The notes beneath the pieces were generated by a model, which ran no database searches, had not been told where the DNA came from, and saw only the letters and a program-made list of their open reading frames with translations. A program made the position numbers and the translations under genes. A DNA stretch of 35,665 nucleotides from Marilutibacter aestuarii (lineage in GTDB: Bacteria; Pseudomonadota; Gammaproteobacteria; Xanthomonadales; Xanthomonadaceae): the NCBI RefSeq assembly GCF_006546775.1, contig NZ_VICE01000035.1:1-35665 (forward strand). Reading direction: 5' to 3'. Positions 8,349 to 16,857 of the stretch are shown here, one piece after another; the first letter of the stretch is position 1, and the number at the start of each line of letters is the position of its first letter.

Positions 8349-9098
8349 TCAGGCAAAGAACAGCTTCGCCGCCGCGATCAGCAGCACGACGCCCAGCGCG
8401 CGGCGGAGCCCCTTGAGCGGCAACCAGTGCAGTCCCATCTGCGTGCCGATCAGCGCGCCGATGGCGACCGCGCCGAGCCACAGGGGCAGCGCCGTCGGCA
8501 GGCTGCCGGTGGCGTGCAGGAGCCCGGCGAGCGCGGTGAGCGAGTTGATCCAGACGAAGGCGACGGACGTGCCGCTGGCCTCGCGCGTGGGCATCCAGCG
8601 TGCGAACAGCAGGAGCGGCGTCAGGAAGATCGCGCCGCCGGTGCCCGTCAACCCCGACAGCACGCCGATGCCCGCGCCGGTCGCCAGGCCGGGCAGCCAC
8701 GGCACCCGCCGACCGGCGGTCGCGGCATCTTCTTCCTCGGCCTGCGAGGCGTGGCGGAACACGCCGATCGCCGCCACGAGCAACACCACGCCCAGGAGGA
8801 ACGAGTAGCTCTCCTTCGGCAGCTGGATCTGCGCGGCGAAGAATGCAGCGGGCGCAGAGGCCAGCACGAAGGGCAGCACATTGCGCCAGCGGACGTGGCC
8901 GTTGCGCCAGAAGCGGAACAGGCCGATGCCGCCCACCAGCAGGTTGAGGGTCAGGGCGGTCGGCCGGATCTGCTCCGGCGCGAGGCCCATCAGCGCCATC
9001 ATCGCGATGTAGCCGCTGGCGCCGGCATGGCCGACAGAGGAATAGAGGGCGGCCACGCCGAGCAGCAGCACGGCGAGGATCAGTTCGGTTTCGCTCAA
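8349..9098 (-). CDS. TauE/SafE-family sulfur anion permease
   Basis: A 249-residue membrane protein with about eight hydrophobic segments in two halves. It has glycine-rich motifs typical of TauE/SafE (COG0730): YSSVGHAGASGY near the start, and GVLSGLTGTGGAIFLTPLLL at the start of the second half. The family exports or imports sulfite, sulfoacetate or related anions. The start is a TTG whose last bases overlap the TGA of the upstream YeeE-like gene (TTGA), implying translational coupling; no in-frame ATG lies upstream within the domain. It is the last gene of the leftward four-gene unit beginning with the persulfide dioxygenase. In BigR operons of Xylella and Agrobacterium a permease of this kind is thought to remove sulfite produced from persulfide. 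Confidence 0.9.
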   Translation of the reverse strand: MSETELILAVLLLGVAALYSSVGHAGASGYIAMMALMGLAPEQIRPTALTLNLLVGGIGLFRFWRNGHVRWRNVLPFVLASAPAAFFAAQIQLPKESYSFLLGVVLLVAAIGVFRHASQAEEEDAATAGRRVPWLPGLATGAGIGVLSGLTGTGGAIFLTPLLLFARWMPTREASGTSVAFVWINSLTALAGLLHATGSLPTALPLWLGAVAIGALIGTQMGLHWLPLKGLRRALGVVLLIAAAKLFFA

Positions 9099-9511
9099 TT
9101 GGGGGGAACCACGAAGCGGGCCAGTGCCGAGCCTGCCAGCAAGGCCAGGACGAACACAACTGCTTCGAGGCTGCCGTGCGCGAGGTTGGCCAGCCCCGGT
9201 CCCGGGCAGAAGCCCGCCAGGCCCCAGCCCACGCCGAACAGGGCACTGCCGCCCAGCAGGCGTCCGTCGAGGCGCGTGGAAGGCGCGGCGGGCAGCGGTG
9301 CGTCGCAGAAGGTGCGTTGGCGTCGGCGGACCCAGGCGTAGCCGGGCAGGCTCACCGCGAGGGCACCGCCCATGACCAGCGCGAGCGAGGGATCCCATGT
9401 GCCGGCGATGTCGAGGAAGTTGAGCACCTTGTCCGGGTCGGTCATGCCCGAGACCGCCAGGCCGAGTCCGAACAGGGCCCCGGCGATGAGGGCGTGCAGC
9501 GCGGGCTTCAC
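9095..9511 (-). CDS. YeeE/YedE-family half-transporter (second subunit)
   Basis: A 138-residue protein with four hydrophobic segments and a [15 protein letters not shown] motif carrying one cysteine (Cys102). It corresponds to the C-terminal half of a full-length YeeE/YedE (TsuA-like) thiosulfate transporter. The GTG start overlaps the TGA of the preceding half-protein (GTGA), and its own TGA overlaps the TTG of the TauE gene, so the three membrane proteins are chained by 4-nt overlaps. A central hydrophilic stretch ([20 protein letters not shown], about 61-80) would be a cytoplasmic loop. The inferred role is uptake or movement of a reduced sulfur species together with the partner subunit. 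Confidence 0.88.
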   Translation of the reverse strand: MKPALHALIAGALFGLGLAVSGMTDPDKVLNFLDIAGTWDPSLALVMGGALAVSLPGYAWVRRRQRTFCDAPLPAAPSTRLDGRLLGGSALFGVGWGLAGFCPGPGLANLAHGSLEAVVFVLALLAGSALARFVVPPN

Positions 9512-9939
9512 GACGCCACTCCGATGAGGTGGCGGACGATGTACACCGTCGCGAAGCCGCAGGCCATGAAGACCGCGACTGCAACCAGCGATCGCCGGGA
9601 CAGACGCGCCAGCCCGCAGATGCCATGGCCACTGGTGCAACCGTTGCCCAGGCGGGTGCCGAAGCCGACGAGCAGGCCCGCCGCCACCAGCAGGGGCAGC
9701 GGGAAGCCCGTGCGCGGCAGGACGCCGGTGACATGGAACCAGGCGCCGGCGGCGGCGACCAGCCCGGCCAGGAATGCCAGTCGCCATGCACGGCCGTCGC
9801 GTTGCTCGACCGCATGGTTGAGCACGCCGCTGATGCCGGCGATGCGACCGATGGACGCGAGCAGCCAGGTCGCGGCCAGCCCGATCAGCGCGCCCCCGGC
9901 CAGGGAGGCGAGGGGGGTGAATTCAGTGGGTACGCTCAT
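9508..9939 (-). CDS. YeeE/YedE-family half-transporter (first subunit)
   Basis: A 143-residue membrane protein with about four helices and the family signature [19 protein letters not shown], in which Cys101 and Cys108 match the cysteines used for thiosulfate relay in TsuA. It is the N-terminal-half partner of the next gene; splitting of YeeE into two short proteins is common beside ETHE1-type dioxygenases. The ATG at 9939 is preceded by GGAGAA at a good distance, and the gene starts 15 nt after the dioxygenase stop, so it belongs to the same leftward operon. Its transport substrate (thiosulfate or another sulfur compound) is inferred from the family and the neighbours. Confidence 0.9.
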   Translation of the reverse strand: MSVPTEFTPLASLAGGALIGLAATWLLASIGRIAGISGVLNHAVEQRDGRAWRLAFLAGLVAAAGAWFHVTGVLPRTGFPLPLLVAAGLLVGFGTRLGNGCTSGHGICGLARLSRRSLVAVAVFMACGFATVYIVRHLIGVAS

Positions 9940-9954
9940 GCCGGCTTCTCCGGG

Positions 9955-10821
9955 TCACAGCAGGTCGAGGGGCAGCTTGAGGTAGCGCACGCCGTTGTCC
10001 TCGGCCGGCGGCAGCTGGCCGGCGCGGATGTTCACCTGCACCGACGGCAGGATCAGCGTGGGCATCGCCAGGGTGGCGTCGCGAGCTTCCCGCATCTGGA
10101 CATAACGCTCTTCGTCGATCCCCTGGCCCACGTGGATGTTGTCGCGCTTCTGTTCGCCGATCGTGCTCTGGCAGGCGAATGCGCGCCCGTTGGGGCCATA
10201 GTCGTGGCAGACGAACACCCGCGTGTCGTCGGGCAGGGTGTCGAACAGATTGTGGATCGAGCGGTAAAGCGTGCGCGCATCGCCGCCGGGGAAGTCGCAT
10301 CGCGCGGTGCCGCCGTCGGGCATGAAGATCGAGTCGCCGGTGAACAGCGCATCGCCGACCAGGAAGGCGTTGCTGTCGCGGGTATGCCCCGGCACGGCGA
10401 TCACCCGCGCCTGCAGGGGGCCGATGTCGAAGGTCTCGCCGTCGCGCAGCAGGCGGTCGAACTGCGAACCGTCGACCGGGAAGCCGTCGCCCAGGTTGAA
10501 GATCGAGCGGAAGGTCTCCTGCACGGCGCGGATGCCCTCGCCAATGGCGAGGGTGGCGGAGGGCCATTGCGACTTCAGCCAGTGGCCGGCGCTGAGGTGG
10601 TCGGCGTGGGCATGGGTCTCCAGGATCCAGCGCACTTCGAGGCCGGCCGCCGCCGCCGCGTCGACCAGGGCCTGGGCCGAGTGCGTTCGGGTGCGCCCCG
10701 ACTTGGGGTCGAAGTCCAGGACCGGATCGATCACCGCGGCTTCGTGGGCGCCTTCGGCGTGGACGAGGTACGTCCAGGTATTGGTATCGGCGTGGAAGAA
10801 GGGGTGGACGAGGGTGTTCAT
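9955..10821 (-). CDS. blh: ETHE1/Blh-like persulfide dioxygenase (metallo-beta-lactamase fold)
   Basis: A 288-residue MBL-fold enzyme with the metal motif THAHADH (His70, His72, Asp74, His75), the downstream PGHTRDS, GDSIFMPDGG with ARCDFPGG, and CHDYG as the last ligand. These are the marks of glutathione persulfide dioxygenases (ETHE1, SdoA, Blh), which oxidise persulfides to sulfite using mononuclear iron. Starting at ATG 10821 with AGGAGA 7 nt upstream, it heads the leftward operon and diverges from an ArsR-type regulator, as in the BigR operon of Xylella and Agrobacterium. The DUF442 domain fused to Blh there is absent from this protein; a separate DUF442-like lipoprotein follows bigR. 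The enzyme class is secure; the symbol is by analogy. Confidence 0.92.
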   Translation of the reverse strand: MNTLVHPFFHADTNTWTYLVHAEGAHEAAVIDPVLDFDPKSGRTRTHSAQALVDAAAAAGLEVRWILETHAHADHLSAGHWLKSQWPSATLAIGEGIRAVQETFRSIFNLGDGFPVDGSQFDRLLRDGETFDIGPLQARVIAVPGHTRDSNAFLVGDALFTGDSIFMPDGGTARCDFPGGDARTLYRSIHNLFDTLPDDTRVFVCHDYGPNGRAFACQSTIGEQKRDNIHVGQGIDEERYVQMREARDATLAMPTLILPSVQVNIRAGQLPPAEDNGVRYLKLPLDLL

Positions 10822-10848
10822 GCGACGTCTCCTGTCGGGAATGACATG

Positions 10849-10889
10849 ATTATATTAGGTGTTGCTAAATTAGCAAGTGTTGATATAAT
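10849..10889. promoter_or_regulatory. Symmetric divergent promoter/operator between bigR and the persulfide dioxygenase
   Basis: The palindrome TTGCTAAATTAGCAA (10862-10876, centre 10869) lies between two perfect TATAAT boxes: one rightward at 10884-10889, one leftward at 10854-10849. Each has TTGCTA as a -35 (10862-10867 and 10876-10871), each with a 16-nt spacer. An outer pair of 7-bp arms, ATTATAT/ATATAAT (10849-10855 and 10883-10889), is also perfectly symmetric about 10869. The AT-rich patch is sharply unlike its surroundings. Binding by BigR is inferred from the gene pair. Confidence 0.85.
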
Positions 10890-10917
10890 GGTGCCATTCC
10901 AAGCAAAGGAGAGCGCA

Positions 10918-11256
10918 GTGACCGCTGCCGTTCCCATGTCCACCGGCGTCCTCGATCTCGAACGGATGCAGGTGCATGCCGCCGATGCCTCGACCCTGTT
11001 GCGTACGCTCGGCAATCCGCAGCGCCTGATGATCCTGTGCCATCTGGTCGAAGGCGAACTCGGCGTCGGCGAGCTCCATGCACGCCTCGCGCTCTCGCAG
11101 TCGGCGCTGTCCCAGCACCTGGCCGTGTTGCGCGAGGCCGGGATCGTCGACACCCGCCGTGAAGGCGTGCAGGTGTTCTATCGCCTGCAGCCGGGGCCGG
11201 CCCAGCAGGTCATGGCGACCCTGCACGACATCTACTGCGGGCCGTCGGCGCGATGA
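10918..11256 (+). CDS. bigR: BigR-like ArsR-family sulfide/persulfide-sensing repressor
   Basis: A 112-residue ArsR-type winged helix-turn-helix protein: STLLRTLGNPQRLMILCHLVEGELGVGEL, then recognition helix LSQSALSQHLAVLREAG and a wing VDTRREGVQVFYRL. Two cysteines at suitable places (in the ILCHLV helix, about Cys42, and near the C-terminus in IYCGPSAR, about Cys108) could form the disulfide or trisulfide switch known for BigR/SqrR. The start is GTG 10918 because AAGGAG lies 6 nt upstream (10906-10911); the frame is open further upstream but crosses the promoter. The gene diverges from the persulfide dioxygenase and overlaps the following lipoprotein gene by ATGA. It probably represses both directions from the shared operator. 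Confidence 0.88.
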   Translation: MTAAVPMSTGVLDLERMQVHAADASTLLRTLGNPQRLMILCHLVEGELGVGELHARLALSQSALSQHLAVLREAGIVDTRREGVQVFYRLQPGPAQQVMATLHDIYCGPSAR

Positions 11257-11822
11257 AGGCCGCGCTCCTCCCCCCACTGGCCCTGTCCGCAGCCCTGGCG
11301 GCCTGCGGCACGTCGCCCTCCAACGGAACCGCCGCGATGAACATGTCCACGCACGTAGAGCCCACCTCTCTGCCGGCGGATCCGTCCGCGACCGGCATCC
11401 CCCACCTGCGCCTGGCCAGGAGCGGCCTGCTGGCAGCCGGCCAGCCCGCGCCGGAGGACTGGGCCCGGCTCAGGGCGATGGGCGTGACCCGGGTGGTCAA
11501 CCTCCGCACCGACGCGGAAATGGCCGGTCGCGACGCGGCGGCCGAAGTGGAAGCCGCCGGGATGGCCTACCACGCGATACCGGTGGACGGCGCCGCGGGG
11601 ATCGACGCCGCGAACGCCGAACGCCTGCGCGCGCTGCTCGAAGGGTCCGATGGCACGGTGCTCGTGCATTGCGCCTCCGGCAACCGCGTCGGCGGCCTGG
11701 TGGCGCTGGCCGTCGCCCTTGGGGGCATGCCTGCCGAAGAGGCGGTCGAGCTGGGTCGCCGCGCGGGGCTGGGTAGCGCCGAGCCGCAGGTGCGGCGCCA
11801 GCTCGGCCTGCCGGCCGACTGA
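11253..11822 (+). CDS. DUF442/protein tyrosine phosphatase-like lipoprotein, linked to bigR
   Basis: A 189-residue predicted lipoprotein. Residues 1-18 form a lipoprotein signal with lipobox L15-A16-A17-C18. The mature part has VVNLRTDAEM (about 81-90) and the phosphatase-loop sequence HCASGNRVGG with Cys140 and Arg145, a C-x4-R arrangement seen in DUF442 (Blh N-terminal-type) proteins instead of the C-x5-R of classical PTPs. The ATG overlaps the bigR stop (ATGA), so the two are co-translated. In Xylella and Agrobacterium a DUF442 domain is fused to the dioxygenase; here it is separate and directed to the envelope. The function may be sulfur transfer (rhodanese-like) rather than phosphate hydrolysis. 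The fold and export are well supported; the substrate is unknown. Confidence 0.82.
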   Translation: MKAALLPPLALSAALAACGTSPSNGTAAMNMSTHVEPTSLPADPSATGIPHLRLARSGLLAAGQPAPEDWARLRAMGVTRVVNLRTDAEMAGRDAAAEVEAAGMAYHAIPVDGAAGIDAANAERLRALLEGSDGTVLVHCASGNRVGGLVALAVALGGMPAEEAVELGRRAGLGSAEPQVRRQLGLPAD

Positions 11823-11835
11823 AGCCTGGCGGGCG

Positions 11836-12633
11836 TCAGCCGCCGAGTGCGCGGTTGAGGACCTCGGCCAGGTGCTGCCCGCCCACGCGAAGTTGCTGCT
11901 CGGCGACCGGCAGCCATGGCCCGGCGTAGGCCGGATCCAGCGTGCCCTTGGGCGGATAGAAACCCGGGCGCTCGACGATCGCGCACGAGGCCTCCGCACA
12001 GTCGGCGGGCGTCGATGCAGGCGTGGCACCGATCGCGGGCAAGCGCCGCAGGCGCGCGAGCCAGGCGGCCTCGTCGAGGCCGGCCTGGGCGAGCAGGCCG
12101 CTGTCCCACAGCGCATGCAGGTTGCTGCCGCGCCCGTCGATGTTGAGCTGGTGGGTATTGCCGCCGCGATCGTCGGCGCGGCCCGCGTGCAGCGGCTGGT
12201 GGACGTCGCCGACGAAATGGACGACGAACTTCAGCGCCTGCAGGCGTGCAGCGCGCGTCTGCCCCGGATCGGCGAGGATCGCCGCCTGCGCTTCGATCGC
12301 CGCGACCACGCAGTCGCCGCTGGCGCAGTCGCGTCCGGGGCGGTAATCGCAGTCGCCCTCGCCGATGTTGACGTAGTGCCAGCGCGCGCTGCGCCGGCCG
12401 AGGTCGGGGTCGTTGGCGCGCAGCTCGTCGGCCCAGCTGGCGATGTCGGCCAGGCGCGCGTCGCCTTCCAGTGCGAGCAGGTGCCGGGCGCTGGCGCGCG
12501 CCTGGGGCGTCATCGCGTCCCAGGCGAGGTCGGCCACCAGGCGGTGGCCCATCGCGCCCCAGGCATGCGCGGAAGGGGGCAGGACGAGGGCGGTGGCCAG
12601 CGCGGCGGCGGCCAGTGCGGTACGCAGGTTCAT
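11836..12633 (-). CDS. S1/P1-type nuclease, secreted
   Basis: A 265-residue exported zinc phosphodiesterase acting on single-stranded nucleic acids. A signal peptide ends at SAHA, so mature protein would begin at Trp25; in S1/P1 enzymes the free N-terminal Trp is itself a zinc ligand, and here WGAMGHRLVADLAW fits that rule with the first His. Further zinc motifs: ADIASWAD, RWHYVNI, HFVGDVHQPLH (about 138-148) and GRGSNLHALWD. The length is typical. It converges with the DUF442 lipoprotein (13-nt gap) and follows the OmpW-like gene on the same strand after 64 nt that hold no recognisable signal. Probable role: extracytoplasmic nucleic-acid scavenging or phosphate release. Confidence 0.95.
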   Translation of the reverse strand: MNLRTALAAAALATALVLPPSAHAWGAMGHRLVADLAWDAMTPQARASARHLLALEGDARLADIASWADELRANDPDLGRRSARWHYVNIGEGDCDYRPGRDCASGDCVVAAIEAQAAILADPGQTRAARLQALKFVVHFVGDVHQPLHAGRADDRGGNTHQLNIDGRGSNLHALWDSGLLAQAGLDEAAWLARLRRLPAIGATPASTPADCAEASCAIVERPGFYPPKGTLDPAYAGPWLPVAEQQLRVGGQHLAEVLNRALGG

Positions 12634-12697
12634 GCGCCTACTCTAGCCCACGCCGGCCCCATTCCCGATGACCGGATCTGGCGGGCGGGGAGGCGGC

Positions 12698-13321
12698 TCA
12701 GAAGCGCAGGACGTAGGCGAGGCCGTAGACCCAGGGGTCGATGGCGACCGTGCCCAGGTCCGCGCCGTCGAGACGGACGCCGGTGTCGATGTCGATCCAT
12801 CGTGCGTCGACGCGGATGGCGCCCCGCTCGCCGACGTCGACGTCCAGGCCCAGGTGGCCGGCCAGGCCCCAGGAATCGTCGAGCGCCAGGCGGCTGCCCG
12901 CGAGGGCGCCACGCGTGTCCTCGCTGAAGAAATGCGTGTAGTTCAGGCCGGCGCCGACGAAGGGATGCACGCGTCCGCCGTCGTTGAAGTGGTACTGCAG
13001 GGACACGGTGGGCGGCAACTGGCGGGTGCTGCCGACCGTGCCAAGGCCGCGGATCGCGATGTCGTGCTGGAATGGCACCGAGGCAAGCACCTCCAGGCCG
13101 AGGTTGTCGCGGAGGAAGTACTCGAAGGTCACGGTCGGCCGGACGTTGTCGTCGACTTCGACCGCCAGGCTGCCTCCCGCCAGGCGGCCATTGTCGGACG
13201 CGGGGGCCACCGCGTGGGCGCCCAGGCCGAGGGTCCAGTCGCCCCTGGACTGCGCCAGGGCGGGCACCGTGCAGGCGCCCAGGGCGAGGGCAAGGGCGGC
13301 GGTGTTCAGGGGATGTCGCAT
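12698..13321 (-). CDS. OmpW-family outer-membrane protein
   Basis: A 207-residue small beta-barrel. The signal peptide ends around PALAQ (cleavage near residue 23/24); the mature protein starts with alternating beta sequence (DWTLGLGAHAVAP), carries the family segment PTVTFEYFLRDNLGLEVLASVPF, then LPPTVSLQYHF, VHPFVGAGLNYTHFF, and ends in a terminal Phe (YVLRF), as required for barrel assembly. The chosen start is ATG 13321; ATG 13327 two codons upstream is equally possible. OmpW forms an eight-stranded barrel with a hydrophobic channel and is linked to small hydrophobic compounds and to oxygen status in enterics. It diverges from gap, and an FNR-like site lies about 56 nt upstream. Confidence 0.93.
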   Translation of the reverse strand: MRHPLNTAALALALGACTVPALAQSRGDWTLGLGAHAVAPASDNGRLAGGSLAVEVDDNVRPTVTFEYFLRDNLGLEVLASVPFQHDIAIRGLGTVGSTRQLPPTVSLQYHFNDGGRVHPFVGAGLNYTHFFSEDTRGALAGSRLALDDSWGLAGHLGLDVDVGERGAIRVDARWIDIDTGVRLDGADLGTVAIDPWVYGLAYVLRF

Positions 13322-13376
13322 GTGCATGGCTCGAGATGGGAGTGGCGCCACTATCGGCATTCGCGTCGTCCGGGAC

Positions 13377-13390
13377 TTGACCGCGCTCAA
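13377..13390. promoter_or_regulatory. FNR/CRP-superfamily-like box between ompW-like gene and gap
   Basis: TTGACCGCGCTCAA matches TTGA-N6-TCAA and differs from the FNR consensus TTGAT-N4-ATCAA only at the two inner positions (8 of 10). Its centre (13383.5) lies about 41 bp upstream of a start predicted from the leftward GATAGT -10 (13355-13350), the usual class II activator spacing for the OmpW-like gene. It is about 58 bp upstream of the start predicted from TAGAAT (13430-13435) before gap. Real use is unproven. Confidence 0.4.
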
Positions 13391-13432
13391 ATCCGCCGCG
13401 CCCCGGAAGAGCCCGTCCCGCGGGCCTGCTAG

Positions 13433-14488
<1,056 letters not shown>

Positions 14489-14527
14489 TCCGGGGCTCGC
14501 CGTCCGCGGCGAACAACTGGCGCGAGG

Positions 14528-14558
14528 AAAAGACCGGGCCTGCCCGGTCTTTTCTTTT
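14528..14558 (+). terminator. Rho-independent terminator of gap
   Basis: GACCGGG (14532-14538), loop CCTG, CCCGGTC (14543-14549), extended by A4/T4 pairing on either side (14528-14531 with 14550-14553), followed by TTTTCTTTT. This is a textbook intrinsic terminator 40 nt after the gap stop. Confidence 0.93.
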
Positions 14559-14672
14559 GCGGCGCCAGGGTTCGCTCCGTGCGTGGCGGTGGCACAAGGC
14601 CTCTTGCCCGCACCGGCGGCCGTTCGCCGCCCGAGCACGCAGCCACGCCCTCGCGCGGTATCCTGTCAGCGG

Positions 14673-15095
14673 ATGAATGCATCGAACGCCTCCCGCGACA
14701 TCGACACGCTGACCGAAGCGCAATTGGCCCTGCTGGTTGACCGCTTCTACGACCGCGTCCGCGTCCATCCCACGCTCGGCCCGGTGTTCAACGCCGCGAT
14801 CGACGACTGGCCGGGCCACAAGGCCCTGCTGGTCTCGTTCTGGTCTTCGGTGGCCCTGGGCACGCGCAGTTACCGGGGCAACCCGATGGCGAAGCATCGC
14901 GGGCTGCCCATCCACGCCGAGCATTTCGAGCATTGGCTGGACCTGTGGCAAGCCACCGCCGCCGAACTGCTGCCGGCCACGCAGGCCGCGCGCATGGTGG
15001 AGTACGCCACCCGCATCGGCCGCAGCCTGCGCTATGGCGTCGGGGTCGGCGAGCGCACCCGCGGCCTGGGTCTCCCCGTGATGGACGTGCCCTGA
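14673..15095 (+). CDS. Group III truncated hemoglobin
   Basis: A 140-residue globin of the group III truncated class. Markers: LVDRFYDRVRVHPTLGPVF at helix B with Phe25/Tyr26, WPGHKALLVSFWSSVALGTRSYRGNP, and HAEHFEHWLDLW carrying the likely proximal His84. The ATG at 14673 fits a normal globin N-terminus; upstream in-frame sequence is low-complexity. Possible -10 TATCCT (14659-14664) lies directly upstream, which would give an almost leaderless transcript. The family handles NO, peroxide or oxygen under microaerobic conditions in Campylobacter (Ctb); the role here is inferred. It is separated from gap by the terminator and converges with the diguanylate cyclase gene after 19 nt. Confidence 0.88.
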   Translation: MNASNASRDIDTLTEAQLALLVDRFYDRVRVHPTLGPVFNAAIDDWPGHKALLVSFWSSVALGTRSYRGNPMAKHRGLPIHAEHFEHWLDLWQATAAELLPATQAARMVEYATRIGRSLRYGVGVGERTRGLGLPVMDVP

Positions 15096-15114
15096 GGGCA
15101 GGACTGAATGCGCC

Positions 15115-16821
15115 TCAGCGGCTGATGCGCCCGCGCCCCGCGCGCTTGGCCCGGTAAAGGGCTTCGTCCGCCTGCGAGAGCAGGTGGTCCATGAGCTGGG
15201 GCGATGGCTGTGCCGCGATCCCGATGCTGATCGTGATGACCCCGTCGATGCCGTCCGCGTGCGGGATGCGCGCGTCGCGCACGGTGTCGCAGATGCGCTG
15301 CGCGACCTCGGAGGCCAGGGTGATGTCGGCGTCGCGGAGCAGGATGGCGAACTCCTCGCCGCCGACGCGGGCCAAGGTATCGGCGGCCCCGCGCATGCAG
15401 CTCTGCATCGCACCGACGACGCGACGCAGCGCGGTGTCGCCGGCGGGGTGCCCGTAGCGATCGTTGTAGGCCTTGAAATGGTCGATGTCGATGATCAGCG
15501 CCCCGACCGGCATGTCTTCGCATTGGGGGTCCTCGACCAGCGTGCCGATGTCGCGACGGAAACCGCGCACGTTGAGGGCGCCGGTCAGCGCGTCGATGCT
15601 GGCCAGTTTCTCCAGCTCTTCGACGGCATTGCGCAGTTCCGCGGTGCGGTCGGCGATCTCCTGGTCGCGGTCGTCCACCACCCGTTGCAGCGATGCCGCC
15701 AGGTCGCGTTGCGTGATCAGCGCGTTGCTCAGCTCGCCGTAGGCAGTGTTCAGGCGCCCGGACATGTCGCGGATCGCGGACGCGACCGGCTGCAACTCCC
15801 TGGGCATCGGAGCCTCCTCGCCGGTGTCGAGCGGATTGCCGAGGGCGAACTTGCGCAGGGTATCGAGCAGGTGCCCCGTGCCCTGGGCGAGGTCGCGAAG
15901 CTGGAGCCAGGTCGCGGCCAGTACGCCCAGGCTCACCAGCACCAGCAGGGCCAGCAGGACCAGTGTATTGCGGCCGACCGACAGCAACAGGTTGCGAACC
16001 GGCGCGACCAGGACCAGCGTCCAGCCGCTGCTCATCCGTGCGCGAGCGACGTAGCCCGCCGAGCCGTCGAGCATGTCGTGCTCGAAACGCGTCCGCGCGG
16101 CATTCGCGGGCGCGTCCGCCTCGAGCGTCAGGCGAGGGTCGGTCACCGGGTCCAGGAAACCATAGGGCAGCCCGTCGGTGGCATGGATGACATGGTTGCC
16201 GCGATCGAGCAGCACCATCTCGTAACCGTTCATGCGGAAGGCCTCGCCGCGCTGCTGGGCGAAGCTCTCGACGTTGATGGAGGCCTCCAGTACGCCGACC
16301 AGTTCGTCGTTGCGCACGATCGGCGCGGAGATCGCCACCAGCGGAGTGGTGCCCACCACGCGGCCACGGAACGCGTCGGAGACATGCGGCTTGAGCGTCC
16401 GGGCCGGGACGGTGAAGTAATCGCGGTCGTCGACCCGGCTCGCCGGCGTGCCGAGGATACCGGGCGGCGGCGCCGGCGAAGCCGCTACGACATGGCCGGT
16501 GGCGTCCACGACCAGTGCGCTCGTCAGGCCGGGATAGGCTTCGCGAAGGCGGTCCAGGTCGGGCGCCCATTCGGCGAGCGGGGCGTCGCGGGTGCTGGCC
16601 AGCAGGGTCAGGCCGGCCAGGCGGCTGCGCATGAAATCGTCGATGCTGGTCGAGGTCAGGCTCGCCGACAGTCCCACCCGCTCGCCGAGCGAGGTGCGCG
16701 AGGCACGGTACTGCTGCCAGAGCATCACCGCACTGAAGAGCAGGGCCGGGATCAGCGCTGCGAACAGCAGCAGGCGCGTGAAGCGGCGGCGCAATGTCCA
16801 TTGGCGGGCAGGGTGTGCCAA
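15115..16821 (-). CDS. Membrane dCache-type sensor diguanylate cyclase (GGEEF)
   Basis: A 568-residue inner-membrane signalling protein. A first membrane helix (about 14-36), a periplasmic Cache-like sensor of about 240 residues (AYPGLTSALVVDATGHVVAASP; RDYFTVPARTLKPHVSDAFRG; APIVRNDELVGVLEASIN), a second helix (about 287-308), a HAMP-like/coiled-coil linker, then a GGDEF domain starting at EKLASIDALTGALNVRGF. The active-site loop is VGGEEF (GGEEF at 487-491) and the metal-binding DIDHFKAYND is intact, so c-di-GMP synthesis is expected. The inhibitory I-site is not canonical: the residues before GGEEF read GAAD, so the Arg of RxxD is replaced by Gly. The ligand of the sensor is unknown. It is transcribed alone, convergent with the globin gene. 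Confidence 0.93.
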   Translation of the reverse strand: MAHPARQWTLRRRFTRLLLFAALIPALLFSAVMLWQQYRASRTSLGERVGLSASLTSTSIDDFMRSRLAGLTLLASTRDAPLAEWAPDLDRLREAYPGLTSALVVDATGHVVAASPAPPPGILGTPASRVDDRDYFTVPARTLKPHVSDAFRGRVVGTTPLVAISAPIVRNDELVGVLEASINVESFAQQRGEAFRMNGYEMVLLDRGNHVIHATDGLPYGFLDPVTDPRLTLEADAPANAARTRFEHDMLDGSAGYVARARMSSGWTLVLVAPVRNLLLSVGRNTLVLLALLVLVSLGVLAATWLQLRDLAQGTGHLLDTLRKFALGNPLDTGEEAPMPRELQPVASAIRDMSGRLNTAYGELSNALITQRDLAASLQRVVDDRDQEIADRTAELRNAVEELEKLASIDALTGALNVRGFRRDIGTLVEDPQCEDMPVGALIIDIDHFKAYNDRYGHPAGDTALRRVVGAMQSCMRGAADTLARVGGEEFAILLRDADITLASEVAQRICDTVRDARIPHADGIDGVITISIGIAAQPSPQLMDHLLSQADEALYRAKRAGRGRISR

Positions 16822-16857
16822 GGAAACGGGCGCGCTCCGGTCGGTGGAGTGCCTAAA

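Noticed and set aside
9529-10917. Extension of the bigR reading frame upstream to 9529
   Set aside because: The frame is antisense to the dioxygenase and YeeE genes and crosses the divergent promoter. A strong AAGGAG places the start at GTG 10918.
12668-13432. 254-residue plus-strand frame opposite the OmpW-like gene
   Set aside because: The minus strand carries a complete signal peptide, barrel strands and terminal Phe; the plus frame is its antisense shadow.
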